The translations under genes were made by a program, and so were the position numbers. From Cuneatibacter sp. NSJ-177 (GTDB lineage Bacteria > Bacillota > Clostridia > Lachnospirales > Lachnospiraceae), in contig NZ_JALIFO010000015.1 in the NCBI RefSeq assembly GCF_022867805.1, positions 173,124 through 237,123 of the forward strand: a stretch of DNA of 64,000 nt, in the 5' to 3' direction. This document shows positions 42,029 to 49,340 of the stretch, piece by piece. The notes under the pieces are model-generated. The model was given only the letters and a program-made list of their open reading frames with translations, had not been told where the DNA came from and did no database searches. Within the stretch, counting starts at the first letter, position 1; each line of letters begins with the position of its first letter.

Positions 42029-42916
42029 TCACCAAAAAACCAAATCCACTTTTCCAAAACCAAAGGTAACGTTCCGGCCGATATGCAGGACCTGCGCTGC
42101 GCCAAGCCACGGCGTAAAAGGCGTCAGGTCTCCCTCGCAGGTCATGCTTCCCAAGATGCCGCTAAAGTCCATTTTTTCTCCGCGTCTGTTGGAATATCGT
42201 TCCAACTGCTTGACGGACATCTCACAGGACGTCATCTGGATCCGCTCCGCCAAAAGACACAAATGCCCAGACTCTTCTAGGTCGATCTCCCCGCCATAGC
42301 GCTCCGTTAGGGACTGAATCCGCTTCGTGATATTTCGGATCACCGTGGGAAAATCCAGCGTGGTCAGCAGCTTGCCTTCTCTTCGGATCCGCAAAGGAGT
42401 TTTCAGCAGCATGGCGAAATTCCGGCAGATGACCGGCGGCTCATCCGCCAAATTCTCTATTTCGATCTTGCTGACGCAGTCTTCGGCTTCCTTTTTCCAC
42501 AGAGACTCCAGCCGGCCGGCCTGCATGATCTCCATCAGTTCGAATTTTTTTCGCCCTACGCCTAACCGCAATTCCTTGGTCTTCGCCAAAGCTTTAATAA
42601 ATTCAGGCGCATATTGGACTGCATCTCCCAACAGTACAAACCGGAACCGCAGCTCTTCCCCCTCTTGGTAGACCGTTCGGTTTTCTAACGGCGGCTCCAA
42701 TAGATAAGGATTTCCGACGTCACGCCCATCCCCTCTTGATTTTCCGTTTTCATAAAGGTATTGATACACGGCCCTGTTGGACTGTAAGGCCCACCCGACC
42801 GCGCCGTGGAGCGTAGAGCCGAGAAACGCGGGAAGCCGGGCCGTCTCGCAGCATCTCAGGCGGATGAGCAGCGGAAGGTAAGAGAGGGAAAACAAAGCTG
42901 AGCTCTCGTTTTGCAT
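42029..42916 (-). CDS. cas6: Solitary Cas6-type CRISPR RNA endoribonuclease homologue
   Basis: 295-residue RAMP-fold protein matching the Cas6 family that processes CRISPR precursor RNA. The N-terminal domain shows the LPAFLGSTLHGAVGWAL motif common in Cas6 of type I/III systems. The C-terminal domain ends with FTPWLGAAQVLHIGRNVTFGFGKVDLVFW, the glycine-rich loop (GxxxxFGFG) of the fold. His residues are sparse, so the catalytic His is uncertain. There are no other cas genes and no repeat array in the window. It is on the same strand as the restriction-modification genes (95 bp upstream) and the Wadjet operon (197 bp downstream), so it may be cotranscribed with either. Function here is unknown. 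Confidence 0.72.
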   Translation of the reverse strand: MQNESSALFSLSYLPLLIRLRCCETARLPAFLGSTLHGAVGWALQSNRAVYQYLYENGKSRGDGRDVGNPYLLEPPLENRTVYQEGEELRFRFVLLGDAVQYAPEFIKALAKTKELRLGVGRKKFELMEIMQAGRLESLWKKEAEDCVSKIEIENLADEPPVICRNFAMLLKTPLRIRREGKLLTTLDFPTVIRNITKRIQSLTERYGGEIDLEESGHLCLLAERIQMTSCEMSVKQLERYSNRRGEKMDFSGILGSMTCEGDLTPFTPWLGAAQVLHIGRNVTFGFGKVDLVFW

Positions 42917-43011
42917 CGGATCGGTTCCTTTCTATCTAATGGTCCCCATTCTTTCTGCGGAAACACCGCTTCCAGAATCGGCCCTTTTGCCATCGAAATC
43001 GCATCTCGATG

Positions 43012-44106
43012 CTATTCTTCGCTTTCATCCTCAGTTTCCATGTTCATTTCCAGTTTATAATAGATATCGATATCCCGGATAAGATCATCAATGTCGGAAT
43101 CATCAAGTTCAAACGTCCATTCTTGCAATTCGTTGATTGTAATAATTTCCTCAATCGCTTTCTCATAGCGTTCTCGGATCACCCGCATCCCATTCGCCCG
43201 CTCCTCTATGTATGTTTGAAATTCCCGAAGAACTGTTTGCTTGCGATTGATGGTTTTGATCACAAATGTAATAGGAAAGTGCATTACTTTGTCAATATCC
43301 AAAAGATATTTATCGTAATTGTTCACTTCGGTGACTTGAAAGAATCTTCCGACAGGACGCATGACAAAATCAATGCCGCCGTCATTCGCATTCGTTCTGC
43401 CTGTTTTAAATAACTGCAGCTCTTCTTCCTGAATCGTCTCTTTCGAGTAGCCAAAATACACCTTGATATTTTTATAGTGATTTTTGAGAATCGCATAACT
43501 GATGATCTCGAATATTCTCGCTTCCGCGTCCTCAGTCAGCAAGGCATTGATTTGATTCTTTTTTGCCGAATAATCAGACAGCGCCTGCATCTGCTGTAAA
43601 GTCTGAATCAGCGCATGGTCTTTCGCCATCAGCAAGTCAATGTATTTCTCAATTATTTGAATCGCAGCCTCGCTTATATCCTGATTGCCAACGTACAGAT
43701 AATCAATATGGATCAAATATTTTCCGTTATCAATAATGATTAGATCATTTGGTATGGTCGGAAACCGATTCCGAAATTCACCATTGACACGGGAGTTCAG
43801 CGCGTGATTTTGCAGCTTACGCCCGCCATATAGGCCGCGGTAATAATTGAACAGCCGCATATAATCATACCCGCCGAAATCTCGGTATTGATCAGGCTGA
43901 TTGTAAAAATCATGTTGATAAAAATGTAATATGGAATAAATCGCATAGATACTGGCAAGGCTTCTTCGGGTTTTGCTGTTTCCATGGACGGCTTTCATCT
44001 TCCTGTCCAGATATTGCAGCAAAAGGCTCGAATCGTAGATCCGTTGGTAATCCTCTTTAAATTTCATTTTGAGAATATCTTCTACAAACGACTCTGTAAT
44101 CTGCAT
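43012..44106 (-). CDS. Probable type II restriction endonuclease
   Basis: 364-residue protein located 3 bp after a DNA adenine methyltransferase gene on the same strand, the standard arrangement of a type II restriction-modification pair. The candidate nuclease core is a PD-(D/E)xK-like region: ARIFEIISYAILKNHY (helix with Glu), TNANDGGIDFVMRP (Asp) and GRFFQVTEVNNY (Glu), about residues 195-275. The N-terminal 120 residues are helical and hold DYMRLFNYYRGLYGGRKLQNHALNSRVNGEF. No family name is certain to me and the recognition site cannot be inferred. AT-rich codon use contrasts with the jet genes. Confidence 0.72.
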   Translation of the reverse strand: MQITESFVEDILKMKFKEDYQRIYDSSLLLQYLDRKMKAVHGNSKTRRSLASIYAIYSILHFYQHDFYNQPDQYRDFGGYDYMRLFNYYRGLYGGRKLQNHALNSRVNGEFRNRFPTIPNDLIIIDNGKYLIHIDYLYVGNQDISEAAIQIIEKYIDLLMAKDHALIQTLQQMQALSDYSAKKNQINALLTEDAEARIFEIISYAILKNHYKNIKVYFGYSKETIQEEELQLFKTGRTNANDGGIDFVMRPVGRFFQVTEVNNYDKYLLDIDKVMHFPITFVIKTINRKQTVLREFQTYIEERANGMRVIRERYEKAIEEIITINELQEWTFELDDSDIDDLIRDIDIYYKLEMNMETEDESEE

Positions 44107-44109
44107 CTT

Positions 44110-45042
44110 TTAATCCCTCACGTATTTCGATTTCGCCGCTGTTTTCCTCACTTTTTCTTTTTTCAGCAGCTTCCCGTTGTACTCACTGGAAATCCCTGTC
44201 CGGCGTATCCCGATTTCGAAGTAATCTTCATTCAAATCAATACCGATCGCGTTTCTTCCCAAACGTACCGCAACAGCAGATGTAGTAAAAGAGCCGGAAA
44301 AGGGATCCAGTATGACATCCCCAGTATGAGACGATGCCTTTATAATACGTTCCAGCAATGCTTCCGGTTTCTGTGTGGGATGATTCTCATACTCATTCAT
44401 CTTAAAACGGACTCTGTTAAAATTCCATACATTTCCTGGAACTTTTTTTGTATTGTAAGGCTGCGGAGGGTCTTTCCGGTAGTCAATCAGTTTCCGGACG
44501 GCGCCTGTTTTCGCTTCCACCATAATATCATGGTAGTTAAACGTGTACTTTGCTTTTTCGCTTTTGTTAATCATCAAGATCGGTTCATACAAAGAACCAT
44601 ACATTTTTTTGGATTGAACGCCCGAACTGTCATACGTCCAGACAATGCGGCATAAGACATTGTATTTTTCCGATACATAGATATCTAAATAAGGCATATG
44701 TTGTGTGGCAGTCATAAAATACATGGTGCCATCCTCTTTTAGGACACGCATACACTCATCAATCCACTGTTTACACCATTCAATATAGGTATCGACGTTT
44801 TCCCATTTGTCCCGATTAGTTCCAAAGTCTTTTCCTATATTGTAAGGAGCGTCGGCAAAAATCAGCGAAACAGAATTATCCTTGATTCGCTTCAATACGG
44901 CAAGGCAGTCTCCGCAGACTGCCATGGAATGATGGTTATGCACTTCGACCAATCCATCTCTGTCAGTAAACAGCTGATGAAAAGGAAACGGCGCCGCTTC
45001 CTTGGTCTCGTAGTCAAGATTTAATGGCCTAATAACTTCCAT
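44110..45042 (-). CDS. Site-specific DNA (adenine-N6 or cytosine-N4) methyltransferase
   Basis: 310-residue N6/N4 methyltransferase of the beta class: catalytic motif IV (ADAPYNIGKDFG, an unusual DAPY instead of DPPY) comes before the target-recognition region, which is followed by motif X/I (NHPTQKPEALLERII ... LDPFSGSFTTSAVAVRLGRNAIGIDLNEDYFEIG). It protects the host against the adjacent restriction enzyme (43012-44106). The ATG at 45042 has GGAGGG about 11 nt upstream; an ATG-like alternative at 45063 would add seven residues. The gene now lies next to the left end of the integrated element; before insertion it followed guaA. Confidence 0.88.
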   Translation of the reverse strand: MEVIRPLNLDYETKEAAPFPFHQLFTDRDGLVEVHNHHSMAVCGDCLAVLKRIKDNSVSLIFADAPYNIGKDFGTNRDKWENVDTYIEWCKQWIDECMRVLKEDGTMYFMTATQHMPYLDIYVSEKYNVLCRIVWTYDSSGVQSKKMYGSLYEPILMINKSEKAKYTFNYHDIMVEAKTGAVRKLIDYRKDPPQPYNTKKVPGNVWNFNRVRFKMNEYENHPTQKPEALLERIIKASSHTGDVILDPFSGSFTTSAVAVRLGRNAIGIDLNEDYFEIGIRRTGISSEYNGKLLKKEKVRKTAAKSKYVRD

Positions 45043-45122
45043 ATCACTGCATTCCCTCCGCACGATAAAAAGAATGTATCATATGACCTTTTATAAAGCA
45101 AGTGTCACACTATACATAAAGA

Positions 45123-45156
45123 GCCGGAAAGTCTGCTGTTTAAGCGGCCTTCCGGC
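45123..45156 (-). terminator. Probable original guaA terminator
   Basis: AGCCGGAA / TTCCGGCT arms (45122-45129 and 45149-45157), followed on the minus strand by CTTTATG. It sits 10 bp after the guaA-like stop codon at 45167-45169, where the terminator of guaA would be expected before element insertion. Confidence 0.65.
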
Positions 45157-45167
45157 TTTCTGTCTAC

Positions 45168-45180
45168 TATTCGAACTCGA
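45168..45180 (-). other. attachment site, left (displaced 3' end of guaA)
   Basis: TATTCGAACTCGA, matching TATTCAAACTCAA at 53145-53157 at 11 of 13 positions in the same orientation. On the minus strand the codons GTC GAG TTC GAA TAG (V-E-F-E-stop) parallel the guaA end I-E-F-E-stop. Confidence 0.72.
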
Positions 45181-45278
45181 CAAATACTAATCAATTTTGT
45201 TTAATGATTATTCTCTGCCGTGTTCGTAGTTCTTTTGATTATTTGATGTATCCATATTATCCTGCCTATATGAGCTAA

Positions 45279-45309
45279 TGTTATCATTTTGTTATCGGCA
45301 TTGATAACA
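45279..45309. repeat. Probable integrase arm-type sites, left end
   Basis: TGTTATC at 45279-45285 and 45290-45296 (11 bp apart) plus inverted GATAACA at 45303-45309. The same pair with the same 11-bp spacing occurs at the right end. Confidence 0.6.
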
Positions 45310-45394
45310 CTCGCTCTGCAACTGCGGATAATAGCAATATGTTCCGACTCAAATTATAAGCGATTTTGCTTAGAAAATCAAGATGTCTGAACAA

Positions 45395-45574
45395 TTATCC
45401 ATCCACTTTTTTGCATACGGATACGGTCATATCCCTCACATTGATTAAAGTTTCGTGCTTACACTTAGGACAATAGAGCGGAAAATTTTTAATGACCGTA
45501 TCTTTTCTAATTTTATCACGAGTTTTATTGCCGCAAACGGGGCATTTTACCCATTCTGTTTTTTCCTTTTCCAC
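45395..45574 (-). CDS. Cysteine-rich KTR domain protein
   Basis: 59-residue zinc-ribbon-like protein: VKCPVCGNKTRDKIRKDTV with CPxCG and KTR, then YCPKCKHETLI with a second CPxC pair, likely binding one zinc. Such KTR proteins are frequent passengers of Tn916-type and other mobile elements of Bacillota; function unknown. It starts at GTG (45574), only 2 bp beyond the stop of the thioredoxin-like gene (45577), and is too short to be noticed by length alone. Identification rests on the remembered KTR family sequence. Confidence 0.8.
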   Translation of the reverse strand: MEKEKTEWVKCPVCGNKTRDKIRKDTVIKNFPLYCPKCKHETLINVRDMTVSVCKKVDG

Positions 45575-45576
45575 TT

Positions 45577-45954
45577 TTAAAACCCTAACTTTCGCAATAA
45601 AGCCACGACTTCATTTGCTTTTAGCACTTTGCCCATAGCAACAACCTTTTCATTGACTACAATGGCGGGCATACTCATTACGCCGTATTCCATTACCTTT
45701 TGCATATCTGTAATGTATTCCACCTCTACGGAAAGCCCCATATCCTTTATTGCCTGTTTAGCGTTTTCATACTGTTCGTGGCAGGATTTACAGCCTGCAC
45801 CCAATACCTTAATACAGCAAATTCCGTCCTTTGCTTCAGAACAACAGTCCTTTGTGATTTCTTCTGCCTCACTTGTCGGGCAACCACAACCACAAGCACA
45901 AGCAGGTGCTTTCTTTTCTTCTTCTTTTTTCTTTCCGAAATTAAACAATGCCAT
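45577..45954 (-). CDS. Thioredoxin-like redox protein with Cys-rich N-terminus
   Basis: 125-residue protein. The C-terminal 75 residues are a thioredoxin/glutaredoxin-like fold of the small redox-active disulfide type (IKVLGAGCKSCHEQYENAKQAI, active Cys pair CKSC; MSMPAIVVNEKVVAMG). The N-terminal part is Cys-rich (ACACGCGCPTSEA, KDCC, ICC), suggesting metal or metalloid binding. It is next to an ArsP-type permease and an ArsR regulator; together they look like a metal/metalloid or redox efflux cassette carried as cargo. AGGAGG precedes the ATG. Confidence 0.85.
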   Translation of the reverse strand: MALFNFGKKKEEEKKAPACACGCGCPTSEAEEITKDCCSEAKDGICCIKVLGAGCKSCHEQYENAKQAIKDMGLSVEVEYITDMQKVMEYGVMSMPAIVVNEKVVAMGKVLKANEVVALLRKLGF

Positions 45955-45972
45955 AGTGATAACCTCCTAAAA

Positions 45973-46986
45973 TTAAACAATTAAATATTGTATTGCGTTG
46001 AAGAAATAACCTACAACGATAATACCGACTGTGCATATTGCAATGAAAATGCCGAGCAGCTTTGGCTTAACCGCTTTGCGAAGCATAATCATTGATGGAA
46101 GAGAAAGGGTAGTTACGCCCATCATAAAGGAAAGGACAACACCGAGCAAAGCGCCCTTTGCAAGTAAGGCTTCTGCAATCGGGATTGTGCCGAAAATATC
46201 CGCATACATTGGAACGCCTGCGATAGTAGCAAGCACAACGCCAAACGGGTTGTTATCCCCAAGTACCTTGACAATGAGATCTTCGGGTATCCAGTTGTGA
46301 ATAATTGCGCCGATACCGACACCGATTAACACATAAGGTGCAACCTTTTTAGCTGTTGAAACGACCTGTTCCCAAGCATATTTCATACGGTCTTTGAAAT
46401 GCAGTTCTTCCTGCGGAACATCAATAGCGTGACCGTTTCGGATATATTCTTCCACTTGATTTTCAAGGTGCAGTTTTTCAATCAACGTACCGCCGACAAC
46501 AGCAATTACCAAACCGAGAACAACATACAAAACGGCAACTTTCCAACCGAATATACTCATCAGTAAAACAAGACTACCGAGGTCAACCATTGGCGAAGAA
46601 ATCAAAAAGGAAAATGTAACGCCAAGCGGCAAACCCGCACTAGTAAATCCGATAAACAGCGGAATAGAGGAACACGAACAAAACGGCGTTACCGTACCGA
46701 GTAATGCGGCAATGATATTTGCCCATATCCCGTGAAACCTGCCAAGTATCTTTTTTGTTCTTTCGGGTGGAAAATAGCTTTGAATATACGAAATAATCAA
46801 AATCAACACACCGAGTAGTACCATAATTTTTATAGTATCGTAAATAAAGAACTGAATGCTGCCGCCTACTCTGCTTGTAGTATCTAAACCGCAGGCATTC
46901 AATATAGTTGATATGAGCCTACTCAGCCAACCCATACCAAGGACTTCATTTTGAAAAAAGTCCCAACCAATTTTTAATGCTCCCAT
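45973..46986 (-). CDS. ArsP/DUF318-type permease
   Basis: 337-residue membrane protein of the ArsP_1 (PF03773) family, eight or more hydrophobic segments. The characteristic motif FCSCSSIPLFIGFTSAGLPLGVTFSFLISSPMVD lies near residue 105-140. Relatives export trivalent organoarsenicals or are tied to copper/zinc and redox stress; which applies here is not determined. Between ArsR (upstream) and the thioredoxin-like gene (18 bp downstream). AAAGGAGC before the ATG. The gap before it (46987-47074) holds ATATAG/CTATAT-type inverted repeats that may be an additional ArsR site. Confidence 0.87.
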   Translation of the reverse strand: MGALKIGWDFFQNEVLGMGWLSRLISTILNACGLDTTSRVGGSIQFFIYDTIKIMVLLGVLILIISYIQSYFPPERTKKILGRFHGIWANIIAALLGTVTPFCSCSSIPLFIGFTSAGLPLGVTFSFLISSPMVDLGSLVLLMSIFGWKVAVLYVVLGLVIAVVGGTLIEKLHLENQVEEYIRNGHAIDVPQEELHFKDRMKYAWEQVVSTAKKVAPYVLIGVGIGAIIHNWIPEDLIVKVLGDNNPFGVVLATIAGVPMYADIFGTIPIAEALLAKGALLGVVLSFMMGVTTLSLPSMIMLRKAVKPKLLGIFIAICTVGIIVVGYFFNAIQYLIV

Positions 46987-47074
46987 AAAAAGCTCCTTTC
47001 ATATAGTTATATTGAAATGTGTCTATATATTGGCGATTTTATAAGCCGTGCGGAAAAGTAATCTATAAACTTAC

Positions 47075-47383
47075 TCACTTTTCACAGCACGACTTGTTTT
47101 TGTATTCAACATCAAGAGTTGTCAACTGCTCCAAACATACCTTTGCCTGCTTCACACCTTTTTCTGAAATGGAATAGTGCGTCCATTTTCCCTCTTTGCG
47201 ACCAACGACAATTTCAGCGTCACAAAGTATTTTCATATGATGAGAAAGCGTGGGCTGTGTCACATTGATTTCTTCCAACAGCTTACAGGCACATTTTTCG
47301 CCCGAACGCAGTAGCTTTATAATTCTAATACGGTTTTCATCACAAAATGCTTTGAAGATTGCCGCAGTTCTTCTTTCGTCCAT
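47075..47383 (-). CDS. ArsR family metalloregulator
   Basis: 102-residue winged-helix repressor of the ArsR/SmtB family. The DNA-binding region is TQPTLSHHMKILCDAEIVVGRKEGKWTHYSI; upstream is the KCACKLLEEI Cys motif (CxC, about residues 31-33) matching the ArsR metalloid-binding ELCVCDL position, and the C-terminus adds a CC pair. It should derepress the permease-thioredoxin genes downstream in response to a metalloid or metal. A consensus promoter and a palindromic operator lie just upstream (47400-47451). Confidence 0.9.
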   Translation of the reverse strand: MDERRTAAIFKAFCDENRIRIIKLLRSGEKCACKLLEEINVTQPTLSHHMKILCDAEIVVGRKEGKWTHYSISEKGVKQAKVCLEQLTTLDVEYKNKSCCEK

Positions 47384-47399
47384 CTCTCAAAATCACCTC

Positions 47400-47451
47400 C
47401 CATAGATAATTGTCTATGTGTAATTATATGCGTCACATAGAAAATTGTCAA
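47400..47451 (-). promoter_or_regulatory. Promoter and operator of the arsR-permease operon
   Basis: Minus strand TTGACA (47446-47451), 17-bp spacer, TATAAT (47423-47428). Downstream, between promoter and start, lies CATAGACAATTATCTATG (47401-47418), a 6+6 palindrome suited to ArsR. Confidence 0.8.
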
Positions 47452-47473
47452 TATGTATTTTGAAATTTTTTTG

Positions 47474-47508
47474 AAAAAAGCGGCGGCAGAGATTTCACTC
47501 CCTGCCGC
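47474..47508 (-). terminator. Terminator after tnpV
   Basis: Minus strand GCGGCAG (47502-47508) with CTGCCGC (47483-47489), then CTTTTTTC. It separates the mobilization genes from the cargo operon. Confidence 0.7.
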
Positions 47509-47516
47509 TTTGCCAG

Positions 47517-47894
47517 TTAAGCATAGATTAAATTTGTATAAACAATTTCCATTGCTCTATTACGAATATTATTTATTTTTTGTACCCACAGCATTTGATT
47601 TTCAGCCTTGAGCGTCTCGGTCACATCCTCATGCTCTGCCATCTGTCTTACCATCCGAGAAAACCATTCTTCTGCTTGTTCGTCAATATCGGCAAGATAG
47701 CTGTTCAACTTGCCGCTTGTGAGCAGAGTAGTATAGGTTGCTTTTTTATGCTCTTGCAAGTAGCGTTTGTGCCGCTGTCCCCATACGCCGATTGGATGAT
47801 TTTCTTTATCGGCTGGTAGACTAAGGCAAGGGATAAAATAATCCCCTTGCCGTACATAAGTGCCGCCCATTTCTTCAAAAATTGTCTTTGCCAT
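47517..47894 (-). CDS. tnpV: TnpV-like transposon-encoded protein
   Basis: 125-residue member of the TnpV family of clostridial mobile elements, function unknown. The opening TIFEEMGGTYVRQGDYFIPCL and the segment GVWGQRHKRYLQEHKKATYTTLLTSGKLNSYLADIDEQAEE are diagnostic. It starts 9 bp after the MobV relaxase stop and is probably cotranscribed with it. Confidence 0.85.
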   Translation of the reverse strand: MAKTIFEEMGGTYVRQGDYFIPCLSLPADKENHPIGVWGQRHKRYLQEHKKATYTTLLTSGKLNSYLADIDEQAEEWFSRMVRQMAEHEDVTETLKAENQMLWVQKINNIRNRAMEIVYTNLIYA

Positions 47895-47903
47895 TGTCTG
47901 TTC

Positions 47904-49073
47904 CTACCTTTCGTATTGATTATTTCTAAAGCGTGTGCCACGCTGTTTAGACTGCCTTGCCTGTTCTAACAGGCTGTCAATCTGCTTACTACCGAACACC
48001 TTTCGCAGCAACGTATAGTCCTTAATTTCTTCCCTCAATCGGTTATTATCGGAGGTCAACTGTTTATTGTGATTTTTAAGTTTTTCATTGCTACGGTACA
48101 GACTGGCGTTTGTCTGATTGAGCCTTTGGTAATCATCAATCGCTTGAAAGCACCGCACCATAAGCGTTTTAATAAGAGATTTCAGCCGCTTAATTAGCGG
48201 CTCGACCACTTTGCTCTTATAACTTTTGGCAGTCATAAAACCTTGTGGTTCGGGTAACTGATATTCGGGAGCATTCTCCAGTGCGCTCTGCATTTGCGAA
48301 AGTGAATACGTACCCTTATCAAAATTTTGAATACGCTTTGAAAGCGTTTCAAACTCTGTCTGCTTGTCTATGATTTTGCTTTCCAGTTGTTCAATTTCTT
48401 CTGCCCGCTCCTGCTTTTTATAGTCCAAAACAGAGAGATGTTTTTCGTGTGTGCCTTTCTGCTCCCACTCAATTCCGTACCGTTCCATAACGGCGGCAAG
48501 CCGTTCTTTTTCGGAAAGTACCCATTGCGACCATTCCGTATCGCCACGAGAGCCGCCCTTAAATCCCTGTGCGGCTAACGCTTGTTTGAGTGATACTCTC
48601 GTATCAAGTCCACGCTTGCTGCCTGTTGTAAACGGCACAAAATCAATGTGGAGGTGGGGCGTTGCTTCGTCTAAATGCAGATGAGCCGAGAATACTCTAA
48701 GCTGCGGATTTCTCTCTTGAAAACCACGATAATACTCATCTAAGACCTGCCTTGCAAGCTGTCCGTTCTCACTTTCTGCACTCATATTTTCCTTATCGCC
48801 AATCTGCAAAATCAATTCGTGGAATGGTTTTTCCTGCTTGGAACTGCGGATTTTTTCATAATAGTTTGCTATCTTTCGGTCTGTTCTTGTCTGTTTAGCG
48901 TTGTATCTTTCGAGTGCTTCATCGAACAATTCGTGATAGACTTTTTTAATACTCTCATTACAGTAATCTATGTTGAGGTGGGAACGGTCAGCGTCAACAT
49001 TCTCCGCTTTGAATTTACGGCTGTTGTGATTGACCGAGCCTTTCCCGACCATTGCGCTTATCGTTCTTTGCAT
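47904..49073 (-). CDS. MobV family relaxase (Mob/Pre)
   Basis: 389-residue relaxase that nicks the element at its origin of transfer. The N-terminal Pre_Mob domain (about residues 1-200) holds SHLNIDYCNESIKKVYHELFDEAL, and the metal-binding motif HLHLDEATPHLHIDFVPF (about residue 135-150); the C-terminal half is coiled coil with leucine-rich heptads (about 215-370). In this family the transfer origin often lies just upstream of the relaxase gene, which here is the repeat-rich gap 49074-49340. A helper conjugation system would be needed for transfer. Confidence 0.9.
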   Translation of the reverse strand: MQRTISAMVGKGSVNHNSRKFKAENVDADRSHLNIDYCNESIKKVYHELFDEALERYNAKQTRTDRKIANYYEKIRSSKQEKPFHELILQIGDKENMSAESENGQLARQVLDEYYRGFQERNPQLRVFSAHLHLDEATPHLHIDFVPFTTGSKRGLDTRVSLKQALAAQGFKGGSRGDTEWSQWVLSEKERLAAVMERYGIEWEQKGTHEKHLSVLDYKKQERAEEIEQLESKIIDKQTEFETLSKRIQNFDKGTYSLSQMQSALENAPEYQLPEPQGFMTAKSYKSKVVEPLIKRLKSLIKTLMVRCFQAIDDYQRLNQTNASLYRSNEKLKNHNKQLTSDNNRLREEIKDYTLLRKVFGSKQIDSLLEQARQSKQRGTRFRNNQYER

Positions 49074-49340
49074 GAATCGTTTCCTCTCCTTTCTGCGCCG
49101 TTAGGCGCAAGCCTTTGTTACTTTCTGCGAAAGTAACGCAAAAGCACTTTTGTCAGCTCCGCCAACAAAAATGCAACCTGCAAGCAGGTTTTGCGCTCTC
49201 CGAGGGGCAAAGAGCCGCCTTTGAAAAGGCGCTCTCTGCACTCTCCGCCAAACTTTAATCGGTGTCAATGTGTGACGATGGTGACAATGTTTGAGATACC
49301 AGTACCACTCTCAAAACATTGTCACCTTTGACACCGTTTG
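49074..49340. other. Repeat-rich region, candidate origin of transfer
   Basis: 267-bp gap upstream of the relaxase gene with a chain of inverted repeats: GCGCC/GGCGC (49096-49108), GTTACTTT/AAAGTAAC (about 49117-49138), ACCTGC/GCAGGT (49172-49184), GCGCC-type arms near 49214-49231, and a nested palindrome at 49260-49336. Outer arms of the latter are CGGTGTCA (49260-49267) and TGACACCG (49329-49336); inner arms GGTGACAATGTTTGAGA and TCTCAAAACATTGTCACC. One or more of these is likely the nic region or a terminator for the ATPase gene. Confidence 0.55.

Larger units (their letters stand above)
45043..45394. other. Gap with displaced guaA end and left end of integrated element
   Basis: 352 bp without an intact gene. 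From left: probable promoter of the methyltransferase (minus strand TTGCTT, 17 bp, TACATT near 45070-45098, weak), terminator 45123-45156, guaA-like stop and C-terminal codons 45167-45181, then the left arm of the integrated element with repeat sites 45279-45309. Confidence 0.6.

Noticed and set aside
41832..43011. CRISPR array next to the Cas6-like gene
   Set aside because: Gaps on both sides of the gene (95 and 197 bp) contain no repeated units; no array was seen anywhere in the window.
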